NCBI GenBank assembly: GCA_051646185.1
Contig: JBOFCS010000189.1
Location: 1 to 33,264, forward strand
Length of the DNA: 33,264 nt
Origin: JBOFCS01 sp051646185
GTDB taxonomy: Bacteria > Actinomycetota > Actinomycetes > Mycobacteriales > Mycobacteriaceae
Direction: 5' to 3'
Shown piece after piece: positions 1 to 7,773 of the stretch (positions are counted from its first letter, which is position 1; each line of letters starts with the position of its first letter). The notes under the pieces were generated by a model. It was not told where the DNA came from and made no database searches. It worked only from the letters and a program-made list of their open reading frames with translations. Both the position numbers and the translations under genes were made by a program.

Positions 1-1
1 A

Positions 2-829
2 ATTGATGCTATCGGCGAAATTGAACGTACCCTAGGAGAGGGGGATCGGCAGTTACTGGTTTTTGATACCCAGTCTGGGGAAGAAATGAAAGCCGCTATC
101 GCCAAAGGCAATGTGGACACCGCTAACCATGTGGCGGTCTTCACCCCGGGTAAAGACTCTAACGTGCAAGATGGCATCTACGAGTACGACAAGAGCATTA
201 GTAAGCTGCGTGATGAAAGTCTTAAACAACTAAATGATGCTCATCGTGGTAATGAGACGGTGGCGACGGTGACCTGGTTGGGCTATGAATCTCCGCAAAA
301 TTGGGGGGATGTGGCCTTGCCCGACCAGGCTATTGCCGGGTCGGGTCCGTTGAGTTCTTTCCTCAACGGTATTGATGCTTCCCGCACAGATGACCCACAT
401 TTGACCGCTTTGGGGCATTCCTATGGTTCGTTAACCACTAGCGAAGCTTTGCAACGTGGTACCGGTGTGGACGATGTGGTGTTTTTTGGTTCCCCAGGGC
501 TAGAAGCCCATAGTTCTGATGCGAATAGCTTCACCCCGACGCGTGATCTTCATGTTCCTGCCGGGCATATATTTTTAGAAAAAAATTATGATGATACCGG
601 TGTGGGTTCTTTTGCCGCTCACACCGGTAACTTTGGTCCTAACCCGGATGGGCTGGCGGGTATTGACCGGATTTCCACCGATGCGGGTATGACTAGCACT
701 CTCGATGGTTCGCCGGGGGACTATCGGAGCCGCTCTGCTGAGCACAGTGGGTATTTAACTGATCAATCGATGGGACAGTACAATATGGCCGTTATCCTCG
801 CAGGTCTTCCTGAATTGATTGTGCAATGA
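2..829 (+). CDS. Alpha/beta hydrolase of the DUF1023 family (5'-truncated by window edge)
   Basis: The frame is open from the first bases of the window. The residues before the first Met (position 86) read like the family's conserved lead-in (LLVFDT...), so the true start lies outside. The visible part carries the hydrolase nucleophile elbow GHSYGS, with the serine 113 residues after that Met. A late HSGYL near the C-terminus is the likely catalytic histidine. The preceding DTANHVAVFTPG segment is typical of DUF1023 proteins, which are common secreted or cell-associated hydrolases of unknown substrate in corynebacteria and mycobacteria. The stop overlaps the next start by an ATGA junction, so the two genes are probably translationally coupled. 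The family call is firm; the substrate is unknown. Confidence 0.85.
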   Translation: MDAIGEIERTLGEGDRQLLVFDTQSGEEMKAAIAKGNVDTANHVAVFTPGKDSNVQDGIYEYDKSISKLRDESLKQLNDAHRGNETVATVTWLGYESPQNWGDVALPDQAIAGSGPLSSFLNGIDASRTDDPHLTALGHSYGSLTTSEALQRGTGVDDVVFFGSPGLEAHSSDANSFTPTRDLHVPAGHIFLEKNYDDTGVGSFAAHTGNFGPNPDGLAGIDRISTDAGMTSTLDGSPGDYRSRSAEHSGYLTDQSMGQYNMAVILAGLPELIVQ

Positions 830-1467
830 GCACCCGACACTGCACAGGAACAGTTTTTTCTCGAATAGTGGTGGTATTTCTTAGTTTTCTTTTCCTTCTA
901 GGGTTAGGGGCGTGCACAAAAGTGGATTACTGGGAGCAAAAACAACGGGAACGCAATGAGGCTAATCAGCAGCTAATGGACCGCCCCACCTTGGAAGACA
1001 CCGTGGCTCGGCTCACCCAGATGCAAGAAGACATCATAACTGCACTCAGCACCGCTATCCCCACCATTGCATGGAAGCCTTACCGTGAACCCGGCGGAGC
1101 TGGGTGCGATCAGCCACTCACCATCTCCGATGGTCACAGCCGTACCTTGACAGGATGGTCAATTGAGGGTGGTATTTCCGATGCGGATTGGCCACAAGCT
1201 TTGGATATTGTTACTCGCATTGCCCGCAGCTACGGTTTTGCTGAACCAGGGTTTTATGTGGATAAACCCGGTCGCCATGATGCCCGTTACCAAGATGACC
1301 TCGGTAACTACTTCAGCTTCGGCACCTACCTCAATGCCTCCATCGCGATAGGTACTGGGTGTTTTTTGCCGCAAGCCGATAAAACCCGCATCAGCACCGA
1401 CCCTTCCCCCACTTCCTACCGCGAGAGAGGCTTCACCGAAACAACCCCCACCCCAACCCAACCATGA
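826..1467 (+). CDS. LppA-like lipoprotein
   Basis: This is a 213-residue protein with a long hydrophobic signal segment ending in the lipobox LGLGAC, so Cys30 should be lipidated and the protein anchored outside the membrane. The body (RPTLEDTVARL..., a mid-region GCDQPL and a late GCFLP) resembles the actinobacterial LppA family, including the paired cysteines after the signal. The molecular role of that family is not established. The start is an ATGA overlap with the upstream hydrolase, so the two are likely co-expressed. The C-terminal tail is Pro/Thr-rich and low in complexity. The frame stays open after the stop into the small ORF at 1561. Confidence 0.75.
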   Translation: MSTRHCTGTVFSRIVVVFLSFLFLLGLGACTKVDYWEQKQRERNEANQQLMDRPTLEDTVARLTQMQEDIITALSTAIPTIAWKPYREPGGAGCDQPLTISDGHSRTLTGWSIEGGISDADWPQALDIVTRIARSYGFAEPGFYVDKPGRHDARYQDDLGNYFSFGTYLNASIAIGTGCFLPQADKTRISTDPSPTSYRERGFTETTPTPTQP

Positions 1468-1560
1468 AGCGGCATCGCACGCAATTACGCACATTCAGCT
1501 CTAGAATCAACTTATAGTTCTTATCTGAAATACCCGTGGGCTATAAAGCTAACTAGAGGG

Positions 1561-1872
1561 ATGGTCGGTAGCGTAGCGTGTTGCCGATCTGAGGACGCAG
1601 CAGCGTTAATTGCACGAGCTGCTGACAATTACATTGCAATATGCAAAGCAGCAGATGGCCATTTCTATGCACTTGCTGCTGGTCCAGAAATTGGGGCGTA
1701 TCCATTAGATTTACCAAACCAGGTTGCGATAGATAACTCGTATCGTTTTGAAAATGCCAATATGGAATACAACTTATCAAGACAAATCCTTACTGTTGTT
1801 ACCGAGATATCCCCTACCCAGGGCAAGGTCAGTAGTGCCACTGTGAATGCCTACTGGAGTGCGTGGATATAG
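1561..1872 (+). CDS. Small hypothetical ORF, possible 3' remnant of a larger gene
   Basis: This 103-residue ORF has no recognisable domain. The first ATG directly abuts a purine stretch (AGAGGG) with no normal Shine-Dalgarno spacing. The same frame is open all the way back to the stop of the LppA-like gene without another obvious start. The peptide (CKAADGHFYALAAG..., ending VNAYWSAWI) looks like a C-terminal beta-rich domain rather than a complete protein. There is no signal peptide or membrane segment. It lies between the lipoprotein and the dynamin-like pair. It may be the tail of a deleted gene, but a genuine small gene using a non-ATG start cannot be excluded. Confidence 0.35.
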   Translation: MVGSVACCRSEDAAALIARAADNYIAICKAADGHFYALAAGPEIGAYPLDLPNQVAIDNSYRFENANMEYNLSRQILTVVTEISPTQGKVSSATVNAYWSAWI

Positions 1873-1999
1873 ATTTTATAAAGTGACATGCCATTCTTCG
1901 TCAGCATTAATGAGCGCTATTTTAAGGCCAATATCTTGGTGAGCTACATTAACTTTGCTACTGAGAAGTTTTGAACTAAGGAGTTAAGGAGGGGCGTTT

Positions 2000-3058
2000 A
2001 TGGGGCAGGCACCTGAATTAGCTTTAGAAATTGATGCATTACTTTCTACTATTCACGCATCTGGAGTTCCCCGAGAAGTATTGGCACAGATTTCGCAGGT
2101 TCGGGATCGTCTCACTCAGCCAATAAGTATTAGTGTTTTAGGTCGTCCCGGTGTGGGTGTGTCAAGTGTGGCGAGAGTTCTTAACGGACAGCTTAAGCAT
2201 ACGGTAGTCATTGAAGGTCGTAGCTCACAGAATCCAGCCGATATTGATGTATTTGTACTGCACGAACTTCCACGTGAGATTGATCTGGATGCTATTTCGC
2301 TGAGCAGTGCCGTAGTCGCTTTTGGGATATTGAACAAAGCTGATTTGATGGGGTATGAAGGCTATCAAGGGCCGTGGTCTGCGGCGCTAGATCGAAGTAA
2401 TCTTTGCGCCAAATTATCTGGGATACCGGTATTTCCGCTGATCTCACCATTGGCAAGAGCAGTAGTAAGCATTCACGATATGGAAATCATAAAACGATGT
2501 CATTCGGGGGCACCACCACTGCTGCATTCCCCTGATTTGTTTATCCACGATGAGCATGAAGTTCCGATAGAATCCAGGAAAGGCTTAGTGGAAAAATTTG
2601 ATCTTTATGGAATCCGCTGTGCAATGGGGGCGGTAAAGCGCAATGAGAGTACCAGTCATCTTGATATACAAGAGATTTTTCGATCGATAAGTGGGATCTC
2701 CACCGTAGTTGAGCAGTTGCGAAGTGGTGTTATCAGATCGAACTATGTTCGTATCAGAGAAGCTATTGATCAATTGAATATTCTTGCTGCCCAAAATATT
2801 GCACGTAATTTTATTGAACGGTTTATCGCTAGCGAGGTGCTATCGGCAATAAAAATGCAAGCAGCAGAGGCAATGGCGCTTTCCTATGGGCTATCTGTGA
2901 GAGGAGTAGCAGATGCAGATCAAGCCCTAGACAGTTCACGTTATTGGGCCGCCTATGGATCTGGCCCTGTCCTTGATATTCATCAAAAGATGGCTGAGGA
3001 CCTTGTCCAAACTTCATTGCGGCGCTGGGCTGCTTTAAGCGGTAGGGCGCAAATATGA
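2000..3058 (+). CDS. Dynamin-like GTPase-related protein 1, degenerate P-loop
   Basis: This is a 352-residue protein starting behind a strong Shine-Dalgarno sequence (AAGGAGGGG, 5 nt before ATG). The N-terminus has a short helix and then a GTPase-like strand and P-loop, GRPGVGVSS at residues 48-56, in which Val replaces the usual Lys. A G4-like motif NKAD follows at 112-115. No clear DxxG motif is visible. The C-terminal half is predicted helical, with no membrane segment. It overlaps the next gene by ATGA, and the paired layout recalls the actinobacterial dynamin-like IniA/IniC pairs that remodel membranes. The family assignment is an inference from motif order and pairing. Nucleotide binding may be weak or absent. 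Confidence 0.6.
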   Translation: MGQAPELALEIDALLSTIHASGVPREVLAQISQVRDRLTQPISISVLGRPGVGVSSVARVLNGQLKHTVVIEGRSSQNPADIDVFVLHELPREIDLDAISLSSAVVAFGILNKADLMGYEGYQGPWSAALDRSNLCAKLSGIPVFPLISPLARAVVSIHDMEIIKRCHSGAPPLLHSPDLFIHDEHEVPIESRKGLVEKFDLYGIRCAMGAVKRNESTSHLDIQEIFRSISGISTVVEQLRSGVIRSNYVRIREAIDQLNILAAQNIARNFIERFIASEVLSAIKMQAAEAMALSYGLSVRGVADADQALDSSRYWAAYGSGPVLDIHQKMAEDLVQTSLRRWAALSGRAQI

Positions 3059-4572
3059 TTGGTTGGGAGCCGGGCAGTTGGCAAAGCGAGCTCGCCATCG
3101 CGGTTCGGCGGGTTATCGGAACATCAAGAACCATTAACTACGGTCAACCGACGGTACGAAAAGCTGCTGTTATTGCCGGAAATAGGCTATCAGGAGTGAG
3201 TTCTTTAGCCCAGTTTCTTGTGAAAAATATTGGTAATCTTGAAATAATTGAAGAGAGCGCCCTTAGCGAGGGGCAAATACCAACTTCCGTCGTTTTTGTT
3301 GTTGATTCTGCCTCCCCGCTAGGTAGAGCAGATCTTGAAATTTTAGAGCGAGCAGCTGGGTCAGTTTCGGCGGTTTTCTGTGTTCTGACAAAGATTGATA
3401 TTCACCAAAACTGGCGGACAATCCTGGAAAGAAATAAGCAGTTACTAGCCAGTCACGCGCCAGGTTTTAGCCATGTGCGCTGGTTTGCGGTATCAAGCAA
3501 GTTGGCACAGATTGCTATATCGGAGACGAGTGGTAAGTCCGCTGTGGTGGCGCAGGCCTCCGGCATGTCTGAGCTAGTAACGGCCTTAGAAGGTGTTGTC
3601 ATTGATGATGAGATCGCCTACCGCAGTTATCAATATCACCAGCTGCGTACTCAGGTAGACTCGGCAATTGAAGTATTAAAAACAGCTACCGCCAATGCAG
3701 TAAATGAGTCCCAAATTGCTGATCTCACGGCCCGCAAGAACTTCCTATTACGCCGACGCAGCGGTAAAGGTAATGAGCAAAGCTCCTTGTTGCGTAATGA
3801 GATTCAATTAGCTCGGGTGGAGCTTGTGCATTATGCCCGGAATCGGATACGCTCAGTTTCTGGTGAAGCCCGTGAAGATATCTCACAGGCACAACGCAAA
3901 GATTTGCGTGGATTTACCGTCGCGGTTCGTGCGAATAGCTTTGCCCTTATTCAAGAAATTGATAGTGAAGTGACACGTAGAGTAGTTGAAATTGGAGGAA
4001 AAGTACTGGGTCAAGCAGGGGAATCTGGTAAAAGCGCCCGTGTTTCTACGGTCCCAGAAGTGCCTGAGCCAGAAGCAGGAAAACGAAATATTGAAGATAC
4101 CCTAGTAGTAGTCCTGGGGGCTTCAGGTGGAATTGGTTTAGGCAAAGTGCTAAGCACGCCATTTTCTGCGGTCCCTGGCTTAGAGATCGCAACCTTACCG
4201 GCTTCGTTGGTGCTTGGCGCAGGGGTGGCAATTTGGATGATTCGAGCCCGCCGCCTGATTGCTCAACGCACGAGGCTCGCACGCTGGGCTGCCGATACTT
4301 ATGCCGATATTCGAGCGCATGTGGAGCAGGATGTTTTAGCCCGCCTTCTTGAGGCCGAAGCAGCGCTCGGTAACTCATTGATTCACATTAGTGAACAACG
4401 TGGCCGCTACGTTGCACAAGAGATCGCCGAGATTGATGCTCAGTTGCGTGTTGTTTCCGGTGAAAAAGTACAGAAACTTCGCATCCAAGAGCGTGAGCGT
4501 ACCCAGCTAAGCCAAGGCAGATCACGGATTGACGCTGAACTTGCACGGTTGAATGCAGAATCGGCAGGTTAG
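3055..4572 (+). CDS. Dynamin-like GTPase-related protein 2, membrane-attached, degenerate P-loop
   Basis: This is a 505-residue protein coupled to the preceding gene by an ATGA overlap. A P-loop-like segment GNRLSGVSS (residues 42-50) again has Val in place of Lys. A strand VVFVVDSAS (79-87) and a G4-like TKID (112-115) follow. The middle is long and helical, rich in Arg, Lys and Glu. Residues about 348-396 form a hydrophobic hairpin (VVVLGASGGIGLG ... LVLGAGVAIWMI), and the last 90 residues are a charged coiled coil. This order (GTPase head, stalk, membrane paddle, returning helix) is that of bacterial dynamin-like proteins. The two proteins probably work as a heteromeric pair at the membrane; their role is unknown. 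Confidence 0.62.
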   Translation: MIGWEPGSWQSELAIAVRRVIGTSRTINYGQPTVRKAAVIAGNRLSGVSSLAQFLVKNIGNLEIIEESALSEGQIPTSVVFVVDSASPLGRADLEILERAAGSVSAVFCVLTKIDIHQNWRTILERNKQLLASHAPGFSHVRWFAVSSKLAQIAISETSGKSAVVAQASGMSELVTALEGVVIDDEIAYRSYQYHQLRTQVDSAIEVLKTATANAVNESQIADLTARKNFLLRRRSGKGNEQSSLLRNEIQLARVELVHYARNRIRSVSGEAREDISQAQRKDLRGFTVAVRANSFALIQEIDSEVTRRVVEIGGKVLGQAGESGKSARVSTVPEVPEPEAGKRNIEDTLVVVLGASGGIGLGKVLSTPFSAVPGLEIATLPASLVLGAGVAIWMIRARRLIAQRTRLARWAADTYADIRAHVEQDVLARLLEAEAALGNSLIHISEQRGRYVAQEIAEIDAQLRVVSGEKVQKLRIQERERTQLSQGRSRIDAELARLNAESAG

Positions 4573-4699
4573 GTTGGCCCTAGAAAATCGGTTGAGACAA
4601 GGATTAAGAAGACAAGACCGGGTTTTATAGGTCACAATGGGCAATTAGCGCCCCCCGAGTTCGCTTGGTTGTGACACACCCCTGTGAGAGGCTAGGTTC

Positions 4700-5041
4700 G
4701 TGATTAACCACCATGATTTCACCACACCAGATGTGAATGGAGTGCATGCTGATATACCTGATCCACATGATCCTGATCATGTCTACCTCGATTCGGGGGA
4801 TGATTGGATCGAGCTTGGTGCACCAACAATTGACACCGATGGTGATGGGGATGCTGACACTTTGACGGTCAATACAGAGCGGGGTATCGCTGTGGTAGCT
4901 GATATTGATAACGACGGCATTGTTGATCACGTGACCAAATTCAATAAAAATGGTGGTTATGAGTCCTGGGAGTACAACGATTCTGTCACAAAGCGGGGCA
5001 GCTGGTCAGTAACTGATCGTGGACATCTTGGTAGGAAGTAA
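4700..5041 (+). CDS. Small Asp-rich DUF6802-type protein
   Basis: This is a 113-residue acidic protein. The GTG start is preceded by GAGAGG with 8-nt spacing. It contains two Asp-rich loops, DTDGDGDADT and DIDNDGIVDH, resembling calcium-binding thrombospondin type 3 or EF-like loops, within a beta-strand pattern typical of DUF6802 proteins of corynebacteria and mycobacteria. The N-terminus is rich in His and Asp (HHDF, DPHDPDH). There is no signal peptide or membrane segment, so any export would need another route. It stands alone between the dynamin-like pair and pckG. Metal binding is plausible from the loops, but the function is unknown. Confidence 0.65.
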   Translation: MINHHDFTTPDVNGVHADIPDPHDPDHVYLDSGDDWIELGAPTIDTDGDGDADTLTVNTERGIAVVADIDNDGIVDHVTKFNKNGGYESWEYNDSVTKRGSWSVTDRGHLGRK

Positions 5042-5300
5042 CACTTTCTAACCTCGGTTATTCCTGCTTGGTACGGGTACTGAATCGTTTCTGTGATTTA
5101 TCGGACATACCCCCAATTCCACAAGTGGAGCAACCAGCGCTAATCTCGGAGGCAAGGAAACTCGGCGTTTGTGACCTCCGGTACATGGAGTAGCGAACCT
5201 CCGCCCATCGATTGGGTACAACTGGGTCTGTGTGTTTTTGTGGCTAAACCTCGATGCCACCTAAGCGCTTAGATGTGGTTGCCCACACCAGGAGATCTTG
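5042..5300 (+). promoter_or_regulatory. pckG upstream region with a 12-bp palindrome
   Basis: This is 259 non-coding bases ahead of pckG. The clearest element is a perfect palindrome, CTAAGCGCTTAG at 5261-5272, flanked by CCAC and GTGG and ending 28 nt before the ATG. A good Shine-Dalgarno AGGAG sits at 5290-5294. Further upstream are CGGAGG/CCTCCG arms (5147-5152 and 5175-5180) and a second CCTCCG copy at 5198-5203. pck genes of corynebacteria are known to be under carbon-source control. The palindrome is a plausible operator, but no specific regulator can be named. No convincing -35/-10 pair was found. Confidence 0.45.
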
Positions 5301-7124
5301 ATGACCGCAGCCACTATTCCCGGTCTGGATGCAGGCAATACACCCACTACGCATAAGGCACTACTAGCTTGGGTTCAGGAAATTGCCGAACTTACCCAGC
5401 CCGACCGCGTCGTGTTTGCCGATGGATCAGATGCAGAGTGGGAACTACTCACCAACAAATTGGTTGACGCTGGAACTTTTACCCGTCTGAATGCGGATAA
5501 GAAGCCGAACTCCTTCCTCGGTAACTCAGACCCTTCAGATGTGGCCCGCGTGGAGTCCCGTACCTATATCTGTTCTCGGGAAGAAATTGACGCTGGGCCA
5601 ACCAATAACTGGATGGAACCAGCCAAGATGCGTTCGTTGATGAGCGAGCTCTACCGTGGAAGTATGCGGGGCCGCACCATGTACGTAGTGCCCTTTTGCA
5701 TGGGCCCACTAGATGCCGAAGATCCAAAGTTGGGTGTGGAAATCACCGATTCGGAGTATGTGGTGGTATCTATGCGGGTGATGACCCGGATGGGGGCTCG
5801 GGTTCTCGATAAGCTTGGTACAGATGGTTTTTTTGTTAAGGCTTTGCACTCTTTGGGAGCACCGCTAGCGGCAGGTCAGCAAGACGTTGCCTGGCCATGC
5901 AATGACACAAAGTACATCTCGCACTTCCCTGAGGACCGTGAGATCTGGAGCTTTGGTTCGGGATATGGCGGAAACGCTTTGCTTGGCAAGAAGTGTTATT
6001 CACTTCGAATTGCTTCAGCGATGGCCCATGACGAGGGCTGGTTGGCCGAGCACATGCTTATCCTCAAATTGATTTCTCCGGAAAACAAGGCGTACTACAT
6101 TGCTGCGGCGTTCCCTTCTGCTTGTGGTAAGACCAACCTCGCTATGATTCAGCCGACGATTCCCGGATGGCGCGCCGAAACTTTGGGGGATGATATTGCC
6201 TGGATGCGTTTTGGTGATGACGGCCGCCTATATGCGGTTAACCCAGAGTTTGGCTTCTTTGGGGTAGCCCCAGGTACAAACTGGTCATCAAACCCCAATG
6301 CAATGAAGACCATTGAGCAAGGTAACACTGTTTTCACCAACGTTGGACTCACCGACGATGGGGATGTGTGGTGGGAAGGGCTTGAAGGTGAGCCCCAACA
6401 TCTGATTGATTGGACCGGCAAAGACTGGACGCCAGGCTCACAAACACCTGCCGCGCATCCAAATTCACGATACTGCACCCCGATGGAACAGTGCCCGATT
6501 ATGGCTCCTGAATGGGATGACCCTCAGGGGGTACCAATTTCGGCGATCCTTTTTGGTGGTCGGCGTAAGACCACAGTGCCGTTGGTCACTGAGGCTCGGG
6601 ATTGGCAGCACGGAGTCTTCATGGGGGCAACTGTTGGCTCAGAGCAGACAGCTGCGGCTGAAGGCCAGGTTGGCGCGATTCGCCGCGATCCCATGGCAAT
6701 GCTGCCGTTCCTTGGATACAACGTTGGTGATTACTTCCAGCATTGGATTGACTTGGGCAAGGGTGCTGATGAGTCAAAATTGCCCAAGGTATTTTATGTC
6801 AACTGGTTCCGACGTGGAGCTGACCAGCGTTTTCTCTGGCCTGGATTTGGCGAAAACTCTCGGGTTCTCAAGTGGGTGGTTGAGCGAATCGAAGGTAAGG
6901 CCCAGGGGCAGAGTACACCTATTGGAACAGTAGCTACGGCTAGCGCGTTGGACCTGAATGGGCTAGACGTTGATGCGGCTGATGTAGCCGAGTCTTTGGC
7001 TGTGAATCTTGATGAGTGGAAGGCAGAGATCCCGCTAATCGAAGAGTGGTTTGACTTTGTTGGGGAGAAGCTACCCACCGGTATAAGGGATGAATTTGAG
7101 GCATTAAAACAGCGATTGGGATAG
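5301..7124 (+). CDS. pckG: Phosphoenolpyruvate carboxykinase (GTP)
   Basis: This is a full-length 607-residue GTP-dependent PEPCK, which converts oxaloacetate and GTP to phosphoenolpyruvate, CO2 and GDP in the cytosol. It is the entry step to gluconeogenesis from acetate, lactate or fatty acids. The kinase loop FPSACGKTNLAM is intact, with the reactive Cys275 and Lys277 of the family. The C-terminal nucleotide-site region (FYVNWFRRGADQRFLWPGFGENSRVLKW) is also intact. ATG 5301 is preferred over the adjacent in-frame TTG at 5298 because AGGAG lies 6 nt before it. The gene is monocistronic and ends at a strong terminator. Confidence 0.97.
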   Translation: MTAATIPGLDAGNTPTTHKALLAWVQEIAELTQPDRVVFADGSDAEWELLTNKLVDAGTFTRLNADKKPNSFLGNSDPSDVARVESRTYICSREEIDAGPTNNWMEPAKMRSLMSELYRGSMRGRTMYVVPFCMGPLDAEDPKLGVEITDSEYVVVSMRVMTRMGARVLDKLGTDGFFVKALHSLGAPLAAGQQDVAWPCNDTKYISHFPEDREIWSFGSGYGGNALLGKKCYSLRIASAMAHDEGWLAEHMLILKLISPENKAYYIAAAFPSACGKTNLAMIQPTIPGWRAETLGDDIAWMRFGDDGRLYAVNPEFGFFGVAPGTNWSSNPNAMKTIEQGNTVFTNVGLTDDGDVWWEGLEGEPQHLIDWTGKDWTPGSQTPAAHPNSRYCTPMEQCPIMAPEWDDPQGVPISAILFGGRRKTTVPLVTEARDWQHGVFMGATVGSEQTAAAEGQVGAIRRDPMAMLPFLGYNVGDYFQHWIDLGKGADESKLPKVFYVNWFRRGADQRFLWPGFGENSRVLKWVVERIEGKAQGQSTPIGTVATASALDLNGLDVDAADVAESLAVNLDEWKAEIPLIEEWFDFVGEKLPTGIRDEFEALKQRLG

Positions 7125-7136
7125 TTTCTGTTCGCT

Positions 7137-7175
7137 AGTTCAGGGCCCACGCCGTTATGGTGTGGGCCCTGAACT
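7137..7175. terminator. Bidirectional terminator between pckG and the VOC gene
   Basis: A perfect 14-bp stem (AGTTCAGGGCCCAC at 7137-7150, complement at 7162-7175) encloses an 11-nt loop. It starts 12 nt after the pckG stop and ends 3 nt before the stop of the convergent VOC gene, so it can serve both. There is no long T-run beyond the stem on either strand. Confidence 0.85.
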
Positions 7176-7178
7176 CAT

Positions 7179-7688
7179 CTAATGACTGGAAATGCCTATC
7201 CCGCTGAGGGTTTCACCCCCATATTGATCAATTTCTTTGGCCAGGTTTAATGGCAGAATGGTCGCCTGCGCATTACGAATTTTTTCGGTCAAAAGTTCAG
7301 CGGGAATCAGCCAAACAATCTCAAACTCCAATCCATCAGGGTCCTGGCCGTAGAGACTTTTTGTTGTTCCATGATCGGAGCCCCCGATTAAGGCACCAGC
7401 GGCTTGCAGTTTTTCTTGGAGCTCTACTAGATCGGTAAGGGTCTGCACTTCCCAGGCTAGGTGGTACATCCCTACACTAGTGCGTCCAGCCGGGGAGGCA
7501 CTGGCCTTGCTTCCGATCTGAAAAAGACCAAGGTCATGATCATTAGAAGAAGCCTGTGCCTGCAAAAATGCGGCTTGGCTACCGATGGTCTTGGTGACTC
7601 GAAATCCTAGGAGGGTGGTGTAGAAATTGACACTTTCTTGAACATTTCGGACGTAGAGTACAGCGTGGTTAAGGCGCTGGATTGCCAT
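7179..7688 (-). CDS. VOC-family protein (glyoxalase / extradiol dioxygenase-like)
   Basis: This 169-residue protein has the vicinal-oxygen-chelate fold pattern of two beta-alpha-beta-beta-beta repeats. The likely metal ligands are His8 (RLNHAVLYV), His76 (YHLAWEV) and Glu123 (DPDGLEFEIVW), all present. Members act as glyoxalases, ring-cleaving dioxygenases or thiol-dependent detoxifiers. Sequence alone does not pick among them, though the long form with a C-terminal extension recalls catechol-2,3-dioxygenase-like proteins. It is cytosolic. The start lies 26 nt from a perfect 16-bp palindrome, so it is probably controlled by its own repressor, as in electrophile or quinone stress genes. Confidence 0.85.
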   Translation of the reverse strand: MAIQRLNHAVLYVRNVQESVNFYTTLLGFRVTKTIGSQAAFLQAQASSNDHDLGLFQIGSKASASPAGRTSVGMYHLAWEVQTLTDLVELQEKLQAAGALIGGSDHGTTKSLYGQDPDGLEFEIVWLIPAELLTEKIRNAQATILPLNLAKEIDQYGGETLSGIGISSH

Positions 7689-7714
7689 GGGGAGTCCCTT
7701 CGTAGCCAGTATTA

Positions 7715-7730
7715 ACTTGAAGCTTCAAGT
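7715..7730. promoter_or_regulatory. 16-bp perfect palindrome, likely operator of the VOC gene
   Basis: ACTTGAAGCTTCAAGT is perfectly self-complementary. It lies 26 bp upstream of the VOC start, where an initiating polymerase would sit. The TTGAAGCTTCAA core resembles operators bound by MarR- or DUF24-type stress regulators that control glyoxalase-like genes. No such regulator is encoded in this window. Confidence 0.6.
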
Positions 7731-7749
7731 ATAACGTTGGAATTGGGAG

Positions 7750-7771
7750 GTTATTCCCAAGAAGGAATAAC
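7750..7771 (-). terminator. Short hairpin after the ROK kinase gene
   Basis: GTTATTCC and GGAATAAC form an 8-bp stem around a 6-nt loop, 2 nt past the stop of the minus-strand ROK gene. The stem is AT-rich and no U-tract follows, so it is a weak terminator candidate. It would separate the mtrP-ROK transcript from the separately controlled VOC gene. Confidence 0.4.
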
Positions 7772-7773
7772 AG

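Noticed and set aside
4631..4675. Inverted repeat GTCACAA ... TTGTGAC upstream of the DUF6802 gene
   Set aside because: Seven-base arms with a 31-nt spacer and no adjoining promoter match; likely chance.
5092..5107. Possible GlxR (CRP-type) site TGTGATTTATCGGACA upstream of pckG
   Set aside because: Only the left half matches TGTGA-N6-TCACA; the right half is GGACA. Too weak to annotate.
5109..5115. ACCCCCA resembling a RamA box
   Set aside because: The motif is very short and occurs by chance often; no second copy at the typical spacing was seen.
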